Assembly: GCA_033439265.1 (NCBI GenBank)
Contig: JAVTVX010000020.1
Location: 20,726,001 to 20,790,000, forward strand
Direction: 5' to 3'
Origin: Dillenia suffruticosa
Taxonomy: Eukaryota; Streptophyta; Magnoliopsida; Dilleniales; Dilleniaceae
Length of the DNA stretch: 64,000 nt
In this document: positions 37,900-49,506 of the stretch, in pieces
Position numbering within the stretch: the first letter of the stretch is position 1
How the letters are laid out: the number at the start of each line of letters is the position of its first letter
Notes under the pieces: model-generated
Database searches by the model: none
Told to the model about the DNA's origin: nothing
What the model saw: the letters and a program-made list of their open reading frames with translations, nothing else
Made by a program: the position numbers and the translations under genes

Positions 37900-39431
37900 G
37901 AAACTATTATATTTGAGGGGTTTTACGAAGAGATCAACCACTTATTCTAGAGTCTTCACATATTCTATCTCAATCTCCTTATTTGCAATGCATTCTCGAA
38001 TAAAATAGAATTTTGCATCAATATAACACCGGGTTTTTTGCTAAAGGCATGGCTGACTTATTGTCCATCATAATTTTGGTTGGGTCTTGTTCTCCAAAAT
38101 GAAATTCTCTTAGCAATCTCCTTAGCTATATAACATTCCTCTTCTTGTCAAGCTTCTCTTTCTTGGCCTTGACCCGCTTAGCCTCGGTCAGAAGAGTCAT
38201 CCATCTAGCAATTTTCACATATGGGTTCTTCTTCAATGTTGTCCTCTTGATCCCCTTCTGAATTGGCCTGACCATAGACTCCACCTCATTAGAGTTGATG
38301 ATCCTAGTGTGATAAACATTCACCATCTTTGCCCTAGGCAAGATCAGCCTTCTACTTCTCAGAAACCTCTATGAAGGTCAACTGCTCATCATTAGAAAAT
38401 AGACAAAATAAATTTTCACTATCCATTCTTTCTGTAGTGTCATTCGAGTCATGTATCTTTTGAAATCATGGAGGCTATTCACTTGGGCTTGTTGGTGTAT
38501 TAGGGGTTGTTTCCATTCTTGACTCCTTGCTCCTTGTTCTCTTCTTCTACCATATAAGAAAGAAATTCATATTTCTCTCCATTTTTGATGCTCCAGTCCC
38601 ATGAGATGCTTTCTTCGAACATCACATCTTCGTTTACGACCAATTTTTTGCTATTAGGGTCAAAGCACTTGTATCCTCTCCTACTCTAGCACATGAATGT
38701 ATGCGAGGGACCTGAACACTCTTGAGGGCCTCACGGTTGGCTTCCTTTTGCTCCATATTTTTTAAGGAGTCTTTTTCTCCAAACTCCTTGTTGGTAATCT
38801 ATTAGAGAAATAAACTGAACACATAACAGGTTCAGCCCAAAATTCCATAGGCATGCCTTTACTCTTTAGCATTGTCTTAGCCATATTAAGAATTGTCATG
38901 TTCTTCCTTTCGGTGACTCCATTTTGTTGTGGTGATCTTAACACCGTCATAGGATGTCTGATCCCATATGCTTCACAAAAAATTTGAATTCATTAGAAAT
39001 AGACTACCTACCTCTATCTGTCCTTAAGACTTTGATCTAGTAGTTGCTTTCTTTCTTTGCCCAAGTTTTGAACTTTTTTAACATATCAAAAGTGTCACTC
39101 TTAATTTTCAAAAAATACACACACGTTTTCCGCGAGTAGTCATCGATGAAGAGAACAAAGTATAAATTATTCCCCGGAGATTGAGATTTTATCGGTCCGC
39201 ATACATCAGCATGAACAAGTTGTAGCGGGTTAATGGTTCTTGAATTTGACATTTGGAGAAAACTCCTTCTCAGATACTTCCCAAGTACGCACGCTTTATA
39301 CGACTGGTTCGGATGATTAATCATGGGAATTCCATTCACCATGTTTTTTTTTCTCCTAGAGTCTTGAGACGTTCAACGTTGAGATACTCATATCTCATGT
39401 GCTATATCCATGAAGGATCCTAAACACCAAC
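37900..39431 (-). pseudogene. copia pol relic (pre-integrase, integrase, RNase H fragments)
   Basis: On the minus strand from right to left: the end of the GAG-pre-integrase region (LRYEY near 39395), the integrase core with HADVCGP, then FIDDYSRKT and VYFLK (39342-39037), the SPQQNGVTERKN motif near the third catalytic acid (38950 downwards), and a late fragment with [10 protein letters not shown] and a Lys-rich end of RNase H (38341-38126). Most of reverse transcriptase is missing. Frameshifts and stops divide the rest. It is more decayed than the matching part of copy 2; for example an internal stretch near 38030 is lost. Confidence 0.85.
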
Positions 39432-40990
39432 CCACATAGTTCATCAAAATATTTCAAATCTGCGTGCCAATACGTTTTATCGAATTATTTCAAACAGCAT
39501 ATCAATACAACGGTAGAAAAAGAAATTATTAATTTTCAAGTAATAGCATAATTTTTGTTTCATTTCAAACCATGGATGCATAGTTATCGTAAACATAATT
39601 CAAGACACTCCAATAATCACAAAATAAATTTGAAATTTAATATCATACGTCAAATCAATATATATCAAAAGTATATTTTATCGAAAATACGGTAGAAAAC
39701 ACATTTTACTATTTTATGTAAGAGATTAGGGTTCCACTCACTTATCTAGGAAAGGTGGTCACTCCCTATTTTTCAAATCAATTCAATTGACTCATCGAGT
39801 TTCCAAAAGGCAAATATAATCAAATCATCAAATTTTTATATCAAATAAAACTCTAATAAGGGATTTTCAATTTTTTTTCCAATTTAATATAATCTTAATT
39901 TACACAATCATTTCTAAATTCTCATTTCATCAAATTTTGAATCATTTGGCTCACCAATGATCAAATTTCTAATATTTCTTTAATTTTTCTCGAATTTAAC
40001 ATATTTCAGAATAAATATATAACTTTCGATTTTAAATTTAACATAAAAACAACAAAATTTATTCAACCTTTGAAGTGAGTGTGTTTCTCTCACCTAGGGT
40101 TTCTCGGATTTCAGATCTAGCTGTCATTCGCTCGTCGGATTTGTCTAAAATCTGTAATATTTTCAAATTGAACGATATTAGCAATAACTAAATTTCTAAC
40201 ACCAAATTCTAGAATTTCAACCAAATCATTGTCATTACCTGTAGTGAACATGCAGGTGAGCTCTCGAAGGCGAAAGCCGGTTGCGGGCTCGCGGGCCGTT
40301 GGGGGCTCACGGGCAGGCGGGCTGGCCCGCTGGTGGGCTCGCTGGCTCTCAACCCGGCTTGCTGGCCGCAGTGGGCTTCGCGGGCCACAGTGGGCTCACG
40401 GGTCAACAATGGGCTTCGTGGGTCAGTAGTGGGCTTTGTGGCCTGGCGGGCGCTCATGGGTTAGGGCTCGCGCTCACCAGCTGGATCGCATGCGCTAGTG
40501 CAATGGGTCTCGCGCTGGAGCGCGCTCGCGCTTGTGCTAGGGCGCGCTCGGGCAGTGGGTCGCATACTGGAGCGCGCTGTGTGCTCGTGCAGAGGGTCGC
40601 GCTGGAGCAGGGTGCGCAGGTGAGCTCCCGAGCAGGCGTACGCTCGCGCTCGTGCTGTGGAGCTCTTGGGCAGTCGCGCGCTTGCGCTGTGGAGTGCTGG
40701 TAGTAGATCGCGCTCGGCTGGGCTTGCATAGCTCGCGGGAGATCACGCTGTGCAGAGGAGGAAGGCGCTCGCGGGAAGGTGTTGCAGCGGCGGCGATTGC
40801 AGGAGGAAGGCGAGACGGTGGACGACGACTACGGGAGAGGAAGAGACGGAGTGAGAGAGAGAGAGGAAGAGAGAGAAAGAGAGAAGAAGAGAGAATTAGG
40901 GCTTTAAGCACTAATTCCCTTCTTTTTTGTTTTTCCTTTCTTTTCCTTTTCTTTTTCTTTTTGTTTTTGTTTTTGTTTTTCTTTTATCAT

Positions 40991-41033
<43 letters not shown>

Positions 41034-41176
41034 TTTTACCCAAATTTTTACGGATACGACAATAATTTTAAATATACCAAAATTTTTATTTAAATACCGC
41101 AAAATCAAAAATCAATAAAAATAAATAAAATTTATCATAAAAAAATACGATATCACAGAGTCGGCGCTACAAATTG
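39432..41176 (-). mobile_element. LTR-like insertion with GC-rich core inside the copia element
   Basis: This segment replaces copia sequence that continues uninterrupted in copy 2 beyond 63450. Read on the minus strand it starts near TGTAGCGCCGACTCTGTGATA, continues AT-rich, has an (AT)n run (40992-41030), a GA/CT-rich part (40848-40895) and a very GC-rich part (40250-40760), and then AT-rich sequence. A TGTAGCGCC-type start recalls LTRs of plant Ty3/gypsy (Tekay/Del-like) elements, so it may be a solo or truncated LTR. I could not find a matching target-site duplication. Confidence 0.4.
40250..40760. other. GC-rich island with degenerate GCGCTCGCGCT motifs
   Basis: About 500 bp of strikingly high GC in AT-rich surroundings, built from imperfect repeats of ggctcgcgggc and gcgctcgcgct. 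Long open frames on both strands here reflect the lack of AT-rich stop codons and show no protein family. Confidence 0.7.
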
Positions 41177-41519
41177 CCAAACGAGATAAATCATCGGATG
41201 TAAATGTATGATCTATTATATTTCTTGTTGATGAAAATAATGAATGAAAATGAACAACTGAACTTTTAAAAACAATTGAATTATATGAGAGAAGCGAATG
41301 AATGCAGAAGACAAAAAATACAAAGGGTGAACTCGACTTATGTGACTGATTGAAAATTATTTATTACAGATTGGTTAAATTCTTTATTATTGAAAATTAT
41401 CATATTTGTGAGAATTGTAATATTTAATATATATTTAATTCGATTTCGTTATTTAGAATATATTAAAAATAGAGATATGGTTAAAAATATTTACTAATAG
41501 AGTATAGAAGAAATTTTAT

Positions 41520-42070
41520 TTAGAAATTTGTCATGAATTTTGAAATTTCGATAATAAATTAGTGACAAATTTAGTCACGAATATTTTATTTATAACTAAT
41601 TAGTGACAGATTTTGCAACGAATATTCTTTTGTGGCTAATTAGTGATAAATTTAGTCACAAATTTTGAAATTTGTTACTAATTAGCGATGAATATAGCGA
41701 TAAAAAATTTTATAACTAATTAGCGACGACATTTGCCACGATACTTTTTGTGTCTAAATTTGGTGACAAAATTTGCAACGAAATATTTTCGTTGCTAAAT
41801 TTGGTAACGGATAATAGTATCCATGGCAAAATTTAGTCACGAAAGTTCTATTCGTCACTAATTAGTGACGAATTTTGAAACGAAAAACTTTTCGTCGCCA
41901 ATTAGTGACGGATTTAGTGACGAAAATTTTTTTATTGTCAATTTGCGACGAATTTAGCCATCAATAATATATCCGTTGCTAATTCAGCTACGAATACTTT
42001 TTCGTCACTAAATTCGTCACAAAATAGCGATAAATTTTTTTCGTCACTAAAACCGTATTTTTTTGTAATA
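41520..42070. mobile_element. CACTA-like transposon end with subterminal repeats
   Basis: A dense array of short direct and inverted motifs of the type ttagtgacgaa / ttcgtcactaa spans 41560-42035. It ends ttttttttgtaata at about 42069, which resembles a decayed TTGTAGTG, the 3' end of CACTA (En/Spm) elements, and joins the copia LTR directly. Subterminal arrays of this kind are typical of CACTA elements. Only this end is visible; no transposase and no opposite end were found. Confidence 0.5.
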
Positions 42071-42266
42071 ATTTCTAGCGGTGTCCCTACACACCAATAA
42101 ACACTTTACATTTAATACATTCACAATATACCAATAGGTGTTTTAGAAAATTTAGGAGTTTCTCTACCTACTAAAAGTTATACATGAAACACACATACTA
42201 AAATCTAGATTATTGACCCTTCAAAACTAGTGACCCATGAATGTTCAAGTTTAATCATTTCCAACA
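42071..42266 (-). repeat. Truncated right LTR (5' LTR) of copy-1 copia
   Basis: From gtgtccctacacaccaataa to the catttccaaca end it matches 37654-37852. The inner part of this LTR is displaced by the CACTA-like sequence. The following gagtg is the target-site duplication. Confidence 0.85.
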
Positions 42267-42271
42267 GAGTG

Positions 42272-44385
42272 ATTATCCGAGCCAAAACTCCTACTCGATA
42301 CTGGGCCAATAAAAGGATAGGCAAATATATTTATGCACAGTGATGAATGTCTATGTTTGTAACGCTTAAAACGTAAAAATTTGAACATACATGCAATTAT
42401 CTCTTATGTAAGAAGTCTCACATTGGCCAAAAAAAAAAAATCACTGAGATTGTTCATGGCCAGTGCGAGGAGTTGCTGGAAGAGAATTAGGTCAGCATCA
42501 ACTTAGGCCTATTGCTAGAAACTTGAAAAGACAAATTCCAGCTTTCCAATTGACTTGGCAAACCAAAATAGAGTGCCAAGCCAGATGCTAAGTAATACCT
42601 TTACTTCACAAATTAATAATTACTTCAGCCATACAGACTTAAGCTCACGACGGGTCGACCTCTCCTGTTATCTACAAGACCTTATGACATATTTCCTTAA
42701 CAGTCCCAACAGTTTTATTGTACATGCAAGTCAAATTCCAGCATGTCCTTCCAAGCACCATGTTAGGTCCACGTCAACTAAATAATTCTCGTAAGCTTTC
42801 ACCTTGTTCAGAGTTCATGATATGACCAGAAATAGTGGGACATGGATGAACAATATATAGCTGTGACTCCACCTTTGGCGAACCTCCTCTATAGTCCTGA
42901 AGGAGAGAGCAGCGTTCACAGTCACCAGCTTTAGATCAATCCACTTCTCATACCAATCATTTCCCATCCAAATGTTTAATACACATTCTTCTCAAATTAA
43001 CACGGCTCATAGACCAGAAGCCTACCACCAGTGTTTTAATTAGAAAAGCTAGAATTCAAGTGCAGATTTCCTTGCAATGAACAAGTATCTATTATAATAT
43101 TTTTACCCACCAGAAAGAGTAAATTAAAAATTATAAAGCCTCTAAAACATAGAAACAGCCTCCTTTGAGGGGTCAGCCCATGTATATCTGACCTGGCCAA
43201 GACCATAAAATGACAGGAGCCTGGTGCACTTGAATTCTATTCACACCCAAAATCTGTATTGTTACTATTAGCTGTACTCATTAGTTGAAACATACTTTGG
43301 GGCACAAACGCTATCTCCCTGTTAACTTTACTTAAACCAACTTCCTCCACCCACCTGTCTCCCCTCCTTGCTTATCATGCTAGGTCAGAAAGATTCCATA
43401 CTGCTTTTTCCTATCTTTGCACGTCTAAAGCACTTCAAAAGTTAGCTTTCTACCCCACATTTATCTTTAGCCACACTTTGTTGTACAGGAATCTCAACAT
43501 GCATACGTGACAATCATTTAACAATAACACTTGCATCACATATTCCCTTCACTATGTGAGTTCTGAAACAACATCGGTGAAACTTCATGTTACAACCAGC
43601 CAGAACACTTGTTGCCATTCAAAATCTTTTATCGACTATTTGATGTATCATCTTGAGACAGTTTGACATTTAGATCTTAAAGTTTTGATTTCTATTCAGA
43701 CACCAAACGAAACATCATGTTCATGACCATTATCATTAAGAAATCTTGTCACAATATTGCCTATGTGGCCATTGAACATAGATGAAGAGGCCCACCGATG
43801 CCAAGACTACCAGTCTTTTGTCCAATTCTAGCAGGAAGCTAGTGAATGACAATATTTCTCTTGGTTATAGGGACAAAGACCATATTAGACATAGGAAAGA
43901 CAACAAAGTGGAAGGAATTGCAGACCAACAGTGTCACACATTTGCTTTTGGCCTCTAAAACAGCACAATCAACATGAACTAGCCAAATTACTCAACATGG
44001 ATAGCTCAAACGTTCCTTATAATTTGGTTTTGGCCCTTCTGAGAATTTCCAATTGCACGTGATACTCTAATACATCTATAACCAACAGTTTTTGCACCGA
44101 CCTCTCTATGCTTATTGGCTTAAGTTTTGATCTAAGTAAATCTCAAGAATTGGCAAAGTTTTGATTTAAGTACTTACAGACCAAAAATAAGGATTCCAGA
44201 AATTGTTTATAACTTAACAACAGATAACTATGGACAGATACTAATATATGTAGTCAACATATTAATAGTGGCAACTAAATTGTTAGTGTTGGTGGCACTC
44301 CCAGCAATATAATGCAGCAAGAAGTGACAGTTATTGCAGCTATTGTGACCGTAAGGGTAATATGACATTGTGACAATGTAGAACC
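42272..44385. other. Non-coding stretch right of the copia insertion
   Basis: No supported gene. The right part probably is the 3' UTR and downstream region of the membrane-protein exon at 44386-44562. The left part holds a poly-A run at 42430-42441 and otherwise unique-looking sequence. It has no counterpart inside the window, as expected if its copy lies beyond the right edge. Confidence 0.6.
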
Positions 44386-44562
44386 TCAGTTTTTACTGCA
44401 AACAAGACTCGGCACATTTGAATCCTTGATGACTTGCATGCTTTCATTGGGTTGTCCACTTTGTCCTGGAAATTTTGCGAGATAATAAATGAGAAGGCCA
44501 GCTATCTGTGATGCAAATCCAAGGAATTGGACAACGAAGGTTAAAATTGCATGAATAGGGGT
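44386..44562 (-). pseudogene. Orphan last exon of a membrane-protein gene, cut off by the duplication
   Basis: On the minus strand 58 codons are open to a TGA at 44386-44388. They encode a hydrophobic, membrane-spanning stretch (ILTFVVQFLGFASQIAGLLI, with YYLAKFPGQ after it) and a polar tail ending VPSLVCSKN. A plausible 3' splice site, TTAAAAG|ACC after a T-rich stretch, sets the left limit of the exon, with an in-frame stop just upstream. The remaining 485 bp up to the duplication junction look intronic, so upstream exons are missing here and would be expected beyond copy 2. I do not recognise the family. If the geometry is right this is a truncated gene end. Confidence 0.5.
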
Positions 44563-45047
44563 CTTTTAACACAGATGATGTCAAATAGAAATGTAACTTA
44601 AGCTCCCAAAGCAAGTAGCAAAAATGAGTGTTGGAAAAAAATTATATCTCCCATCACTTTGAAGTGGCTCACTTTTTCCCCTTTACCAAATTCATTAAAG
44701 CACCATTTCTATTAACATATCAACACTCAACAGTTTAGGTATGAGGATATTGACCAATAAAATAAACATTCCCATCATGCAAAACACATCAAAATAGATG
44801 CGAAAAAATCTAAACAACTTCATTTTGGATTTCAATATCTTTATGTTGACCACCGAGGCTGGCTCTCTGTCAACAATTTATTGAAAACATGACGTTTAGA
44901 TCCAAATATACTCCCTTATAAGATTGGTGGCGATTCTTCATAACTCAAAATCATCGTGACAATCACCAGAGATTTTCACCTGCCGTCATGTCAACTTAAT
45001 CCTTGAGCTTTCCGGACATGGTGCATACTACGTAGTTCATTCTTTTT
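44563..45047. other. Intron-like sequence up to the duplication junction
   Basis: AT-rich, no open frame of note. It ends where the copy of the NAC last exon begins. Confidence 0.45.
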
Positions 45048-48000
45048 CATCAACCAAGCGCTCTTCCAAATTCATGTCCCATAAGAAGCTATAATCATCA
45101 CCAGTTCCATAGGAAACTTCATTATGAGATGTGGGGTTGCCCTCCAACTTGGAGAATGTGTGAAGAAAATTAGGGTTCAAAATTGCTAAGTTTAGAAGGG
45201 AATTTTGGGGTTGGTTTTGATTATTGTGAAAAGGGTTTTGGCAGAATGAAGTCATTGGTAGATAGCCACTACATGGCAATATTGCGGGGTTTTGTTGGCT
45301 AAGCTCGGTTGGAGTTGATGCAGCTAAGGCTGGTGATGAGGCATTGTTCTTGCCGTCTAACTTTTCATAAGTGCCATTTTGTGGGCTAAGCCTTTCACTA
45401 TTCTCTCCTTTGCTTTTGTGAAAAACTCTGCACAACACCCAATCTTCCTGTTCAAGAGAGAGAGAGAGAGAGACAACACACACACAATTAGCAAACAAGG
45501 CAAGGAAAATCAGACAAAAGGGAAAAAGGTGGTGATGCCTTTTGTATATGGTTAATGAAATGGTGTGCATTTTGTTGTTACTTGATAAGAAAACATGGAG
45601 ATAGATTCTTCCTTCTAAGCTAAAGTTCTATATATTTTTAGTTAAATATTCGAAATTTGATGACTGCCTTAAGAAATTCTAATGTAGGGGTTGCCATTAT
45701 CTATTTGATTTTTTTTAATCTTATTTTTCCTTTTTGTGATATTGAACATGCACAGACTCTTTCGCACTATGTGCCATATGATATACACTTCCCCCCTTCT
45801 CCCAAACTCCACATTATTGTCCTTTAAGCCAATTATTGTGATGGTTTAGAAATGATATAATTTAAGATTTGGAGATACATTTTTTGTTGTTGACAATATT
45901 TCTAGCTAAGTGAATTTTTAAGATCAATATATTCCTCTAAAAAGGTAAAATAATTTGAACTTTATTGTGACATCTATGTTATCTTCAAGACTCACAAGAC
46001 TTAGAATAGGACTTTTACCTTAAAACAAAAATCAAAATTTCTATGCCCCTCCATTAGCATCATACAAATTAGTCACCATAATATTTTATTCAAGGGGGAT
46101 GGGGGGGTTCACAAATTTCCCGCAATCATAAATTATTGTGGGAATTATATCCTCGATTACAAAACTTTGTACCCTAGAAAATTTAATCCAGCCTTTCAAA
46201 GATTCCTTCCCTAAAAGAAACTCTAAACCTCAAAATAATTTTTCTAATAATAGTTCGACACACCATATGCATTATATGGATGTCTTCAAACCATTTCACT
46301 AATTGATTTTTTTTTTTTTTTTGTTATGATAGATAAGTATATAGTCAAAAATGAATTACAGAGCTGGTCCAGCTGGCATCAAATGTTTGGTTTGTTTTTT
46401 AGTCACATTTTGAATACACTATTAAGCCAGGGTATGACACCATTATCAGACAAGACAACTAGTCATGCATGTATGGAGAGGAAAATAAAGAATGACAACT
46501 ATTCTTTACCGAGAGAGAGAGAGTAAAAAAGGCAAAACGAGAACAAACCTTAGGAGGCATATGTGGGCTCTCGAGTCGAAATTCATGCATGATCCAACCA
46601 GTTTTGATCCCATTAGGAGCTCTGTTCCTATAAAACACAAGTGTCTTCCTCATCCCTACAATCTCACGTGTAATTGGATCAACCACAGTACGATCTTTCC
46701 CTGTTGCCTTCCAGTATCCACTTGTTGTTGCCCTATTGGTCCGGAACCCTGTGGCATATTTTCGATCTCGAAAGCTGAAAAAGTACCACTCGTTGGCATT
46801 GAGCTTAGCTACCTCTGCTAATACACCCCACATTGATAACGTGTTATTCACGATCATATGCCAAACCTAAATAGTGTCATGCTAAAAGAGAGGCCTCTAA
46901 TAATTAATACTATTGAGTGACCGCCTTACACGTTATTTTATGCCAAAAATACATCACACTGACTAAGACTATGTCATGCTAATGTGCCCCACATGTTCTC
47001 TCTCAATTTAAGATTAGACAGACTAAAATTGCATAAAAGGAAGACCACGCCTTTTCCTTTTTATAGCTCATATTCTCCATCATTCCCTAAAGTTTAAATT
47101 ATCATTTGTTAAATCGTTTTATGAACAAGGGAATGGCCGGTTTTGAGCTAACTTAGAAGAAGACAGCATCCTTGGACGAAAGCAAGTGCAATATGTGTGT
47201 GTGTGTGATTGTATGTATGTATGTATGTATTCAATATTAATGACATAATATTTATTGTGTTAATCTGCTTTCTTGGTTCTGGCTTCCTATGGTTGGTTTT
47301 ATAAACTAAAATGTTCATATTTCAAAATATAATATTAGGACCCACAACAAATATCATAGGCTTCACTTGGGAAACATCAATACCAGAGAGAAAGAGAGAG
47401 AGATTATTCTGTTTTATACACACTAAGGGTTTTTGAGAAAACAAAATCCCAATATAACGATGATTTGGGTTCAAAACCCAAGGATAAGGTGGGGTAGTCT
47501 TAAAGAAAAAATTGTTTCAAGTTACAGTTTTGTGGTCCAATTTAAATCCCACTTCTGGAAAAATCTTTGAAATAAAGTATATGTGTTTAATTACGCATCC
47601 CCTAAGAATTCCTTTTCGAAAACAAGCCCTTCCATTATTAATATCATGTTTGACTATACAACCCTTGCATTCTTCTTCAATATGTTGTAGATAAATTATC
47701 ATTTAGTTAATATCAGGAGAGAAGACGCTAAGCTATGGGGTATTATAAGGAGTAAGAGGCAAGAACAATTAAGAAAAGATTCAATTTTTTGTCGCTTTGA
47801 CTCATGCAACAGAAAAATCAACCAAAAAAGAAAAAAGGAGGGAAGAGGATGAGCCAAGGAAAGGGAAGCCGTGTGTTGTTAATGTCTCTCATGTATTACG
47901 TTGTTAGCTTTTGCTTTGTCACACCAACCACAAAAATGAAAGGAGAAACATTCTTAATCATGTGGATTTTTATCCTTTGGAATTTAAGTTTATCAACCTT

Positions 48001-48406
48001 TGATTTCGCTTCAGATTAAGCATATGTAATTATCCTTTCCATTTCTCCATTTATTAGAGAATAGTTAATACTCCTATAATAACTACATCATATGGTTATA
48101 AATTAATTTAACTAAGCACATGGGGACCCATAGGAGATTAGAGAATTAATGTACAATATACGTCGGCAAACATTGTTTATAAAGGCTCTCCAACATTTCG
48201 TACAGTGTTGATGGGGACATATTTGAAAATGAAAGGACGTAGAAACCGGGACAAAACCCTTCCTTCCCTCAAACCCCACATTTTATATGCAGACTTTTGG
48301 GTGGCAAGCTGTATATATTTGATTATAGATGAAGTTATCACCATTACATTTTAATGACATAAGAAATTTAACAGCCTAAAGTGTCAAAATAATGTTTAGT
48401 CCCACG

Positions 48407-48438
<32 letters not shown>

Positions 48439-49272
48439 GCGGCCATTGTGGCAAAACATGTAATATATCATCCTTGTGGATTACGCCAACCTAATTTTTG
48501 TTTCGCCAAACCAAGCTAAACAGCTCCAATAGAAAACAAGTGGAGACCACGTACGTACCAATAGATATATATATCAACAATGAATTTATTTGTACATCTA
48601 TAAGGACTTTTGGCCGATGCATATAATTAGCTATGATTAACAGAAAGGGAAATAGACCATCTGTTTGGCAGAATAAGAGAATTTAAGGCAAAAAAAAAAA
48701 AAAAAAGTAAAAGAACCAAAAAGAGAAAACGACTAGAGGGGGGGAAAAAAGCCCCCACCTTGGGGAAAGAAAGGAAATATTTACTAGGAAGATGCCATGA
48801 AAGATTCACATGCATTGTATACTCCAAAAGACGAGGAAAAATTGAAAAAAATGAAAAAGTCATGGGAATAATTAACCTATGTATGATGGGAACGTAACCA
48901 TGCCGAAAGAGAGAGAAGACTAGGAAAAAAACGAATAAAACGAAAAGCCATGGGAATAATTGACCTGTGTATGAAGGGAACCAAACCATTCCGAGAGAGA
49001 GAGAAGACCAGGAAAAAAATGAATAAAACGAAAATCCATGGGAATAATTGACCTGTGTATGAAGGGAACCTAACCATGCCGAGAGAGAGAGCGAGAAACC
49101 TACCCGGAAGCTGCCATGGCTCACATGAATGCAAATCAATTTCCACCAAAGTGCCTTTCAAGACCTCTTCATTGGCTATCTTTTTGTAAAGATAATGGCA
49201 TACCAACTCTTCATCACTTGGATAAAATCTAAAACCAGGTGGCAAAGTAGCTTCAATGTCTCTTAAACCCAT
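45037..49272 (-). CDS. NAC-domain transcription factor, copy 2, altered C-terminus
   Basis: Tandem paralogue of the gene at 20711-24968. Exons are 49272-49104, 46814-46549 and 45447-45037, with GT-AG introns at 49103-46815 and 46548-45448, encoding 281 aa. Exon junctions and NAC subdomains are all kept: [15 protein letters not shown] near the start, [33 protein letters not shown], and [11 protein letters not shown]. Here the usual Glu of SDEELV is present. The C-terminal region is collinear with copy 1 up to residue 278 (..LVD), then reads EKE and stops. The acidic tail of copy 1 is missing because the duplication junction falls in this codon run, and the stop codon comes from sequence left of the junction. 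The DNA-binding domain is intact, so the protein should still bind DNA; activation strength may differ. Confidence 0.92.
48830..49090. repeat. Intronic minisatellite, three units of about 88 bp
   Basis: This is the same unit as at 24583-24775, here present three times (unit ends at 48904, 48992 and 49080), again beside the 5' splice site of intron 1. Confidence 0.85.
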
Positions 49273-49496
49273 CTCTCTCTTGCTCTCTTTTTCTCTCTGG
49301 GAAGAAAAGGAGTTTGGTGAGAAGTCTCCAAGTTTGTTAATAATTTAGAGTCTGGAATGCCAAAGCAACCAATAGTATAAAGGTTGGAGAAGGAATGCAG
49401 ATGAACATGAGGTAAAGAAGAAGCTTGTAAATGTGGCTTCTTTTTTGGGGAGAGAGTCTTTGGAAATATTATAAAGATTAAGGCACTGGCCTATGT

Positions 49497-49506
49497 TATA
49501 TATATA
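49497..49506 (-). promoter_or_regulatory. TATA box of NAC copy 2
   Basis: TATATATATA about 225 bp upstream of the start codon, conserved in position with copy 1. Confidence 0.6.

Larger units (their letters stand above)
37489..42266 (-). mobile_element. Ty1/copia element in copy 1 with nested insertions
   Basis: Bounded by LTRs (37489-37852 and a remnant 42071-42266) whose outer ends are flanked by identical 5-bp duplications gagtg (37484-37488 and 42267-42271). Inside the left LTR is a minus-strand polypurine tract ending GAGGGG (37853-37860), then pol fragments in order RNase H, integrase and pre-integrase towards the right, so the element is on the minus strand. At 39431 pol is interrupted by unrelated sequence. 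The same insertion, with the same left flank and TSD, is present in copy 2 at 61443, so it predates the duplication. Confidence 0.85.
20782..45047. repeat. Segmental duplication, copy 1 (about 24.3 kb unit)
   Basis: From catcaacca at 20782 rightwards the sequence is matched by copy 2 from 45048: all three NAC exons and both introns, the flanking intergenic stretch, and the copia insertion up to 39431. The left boundary is seen directly, because similarity stops at 20782/45048. The right boundary at 45047 is inferred from tandem geometry, since the counterpart of 42267-45047 in copy 2 would lie beyond the window. Confidence 0.85.

Noticed and set aside
40209-41118. Long open frames on both strands in the GC-rich block
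   Set aside because: GC-rich DNA has few stop codons. Translations are repetitive Ala/Arg/Gly/Ser strings and low-complexity Phe/Tyr-Ile runs from CT and AT tracts.
37330-42300. Open minus-strand frame across the copia target site (reads ..VGVLARIITQ / IKIIAGLSLPHLPVAGF when the element is skipped)
   Set aside because: About 45 codons can be open by chance, there is no family match, and reading it needs joining sequence across the insertion. Not strong enough to call an exon interrupted by copia.
48627-49139. 170-codon minus-strand open frame next to NAC copy 2 exon 1
   Set aside because: It is an intron 1 read-through over the minisatellite. The splice donor at 49103 and homology to the NAC family place this in the intron.
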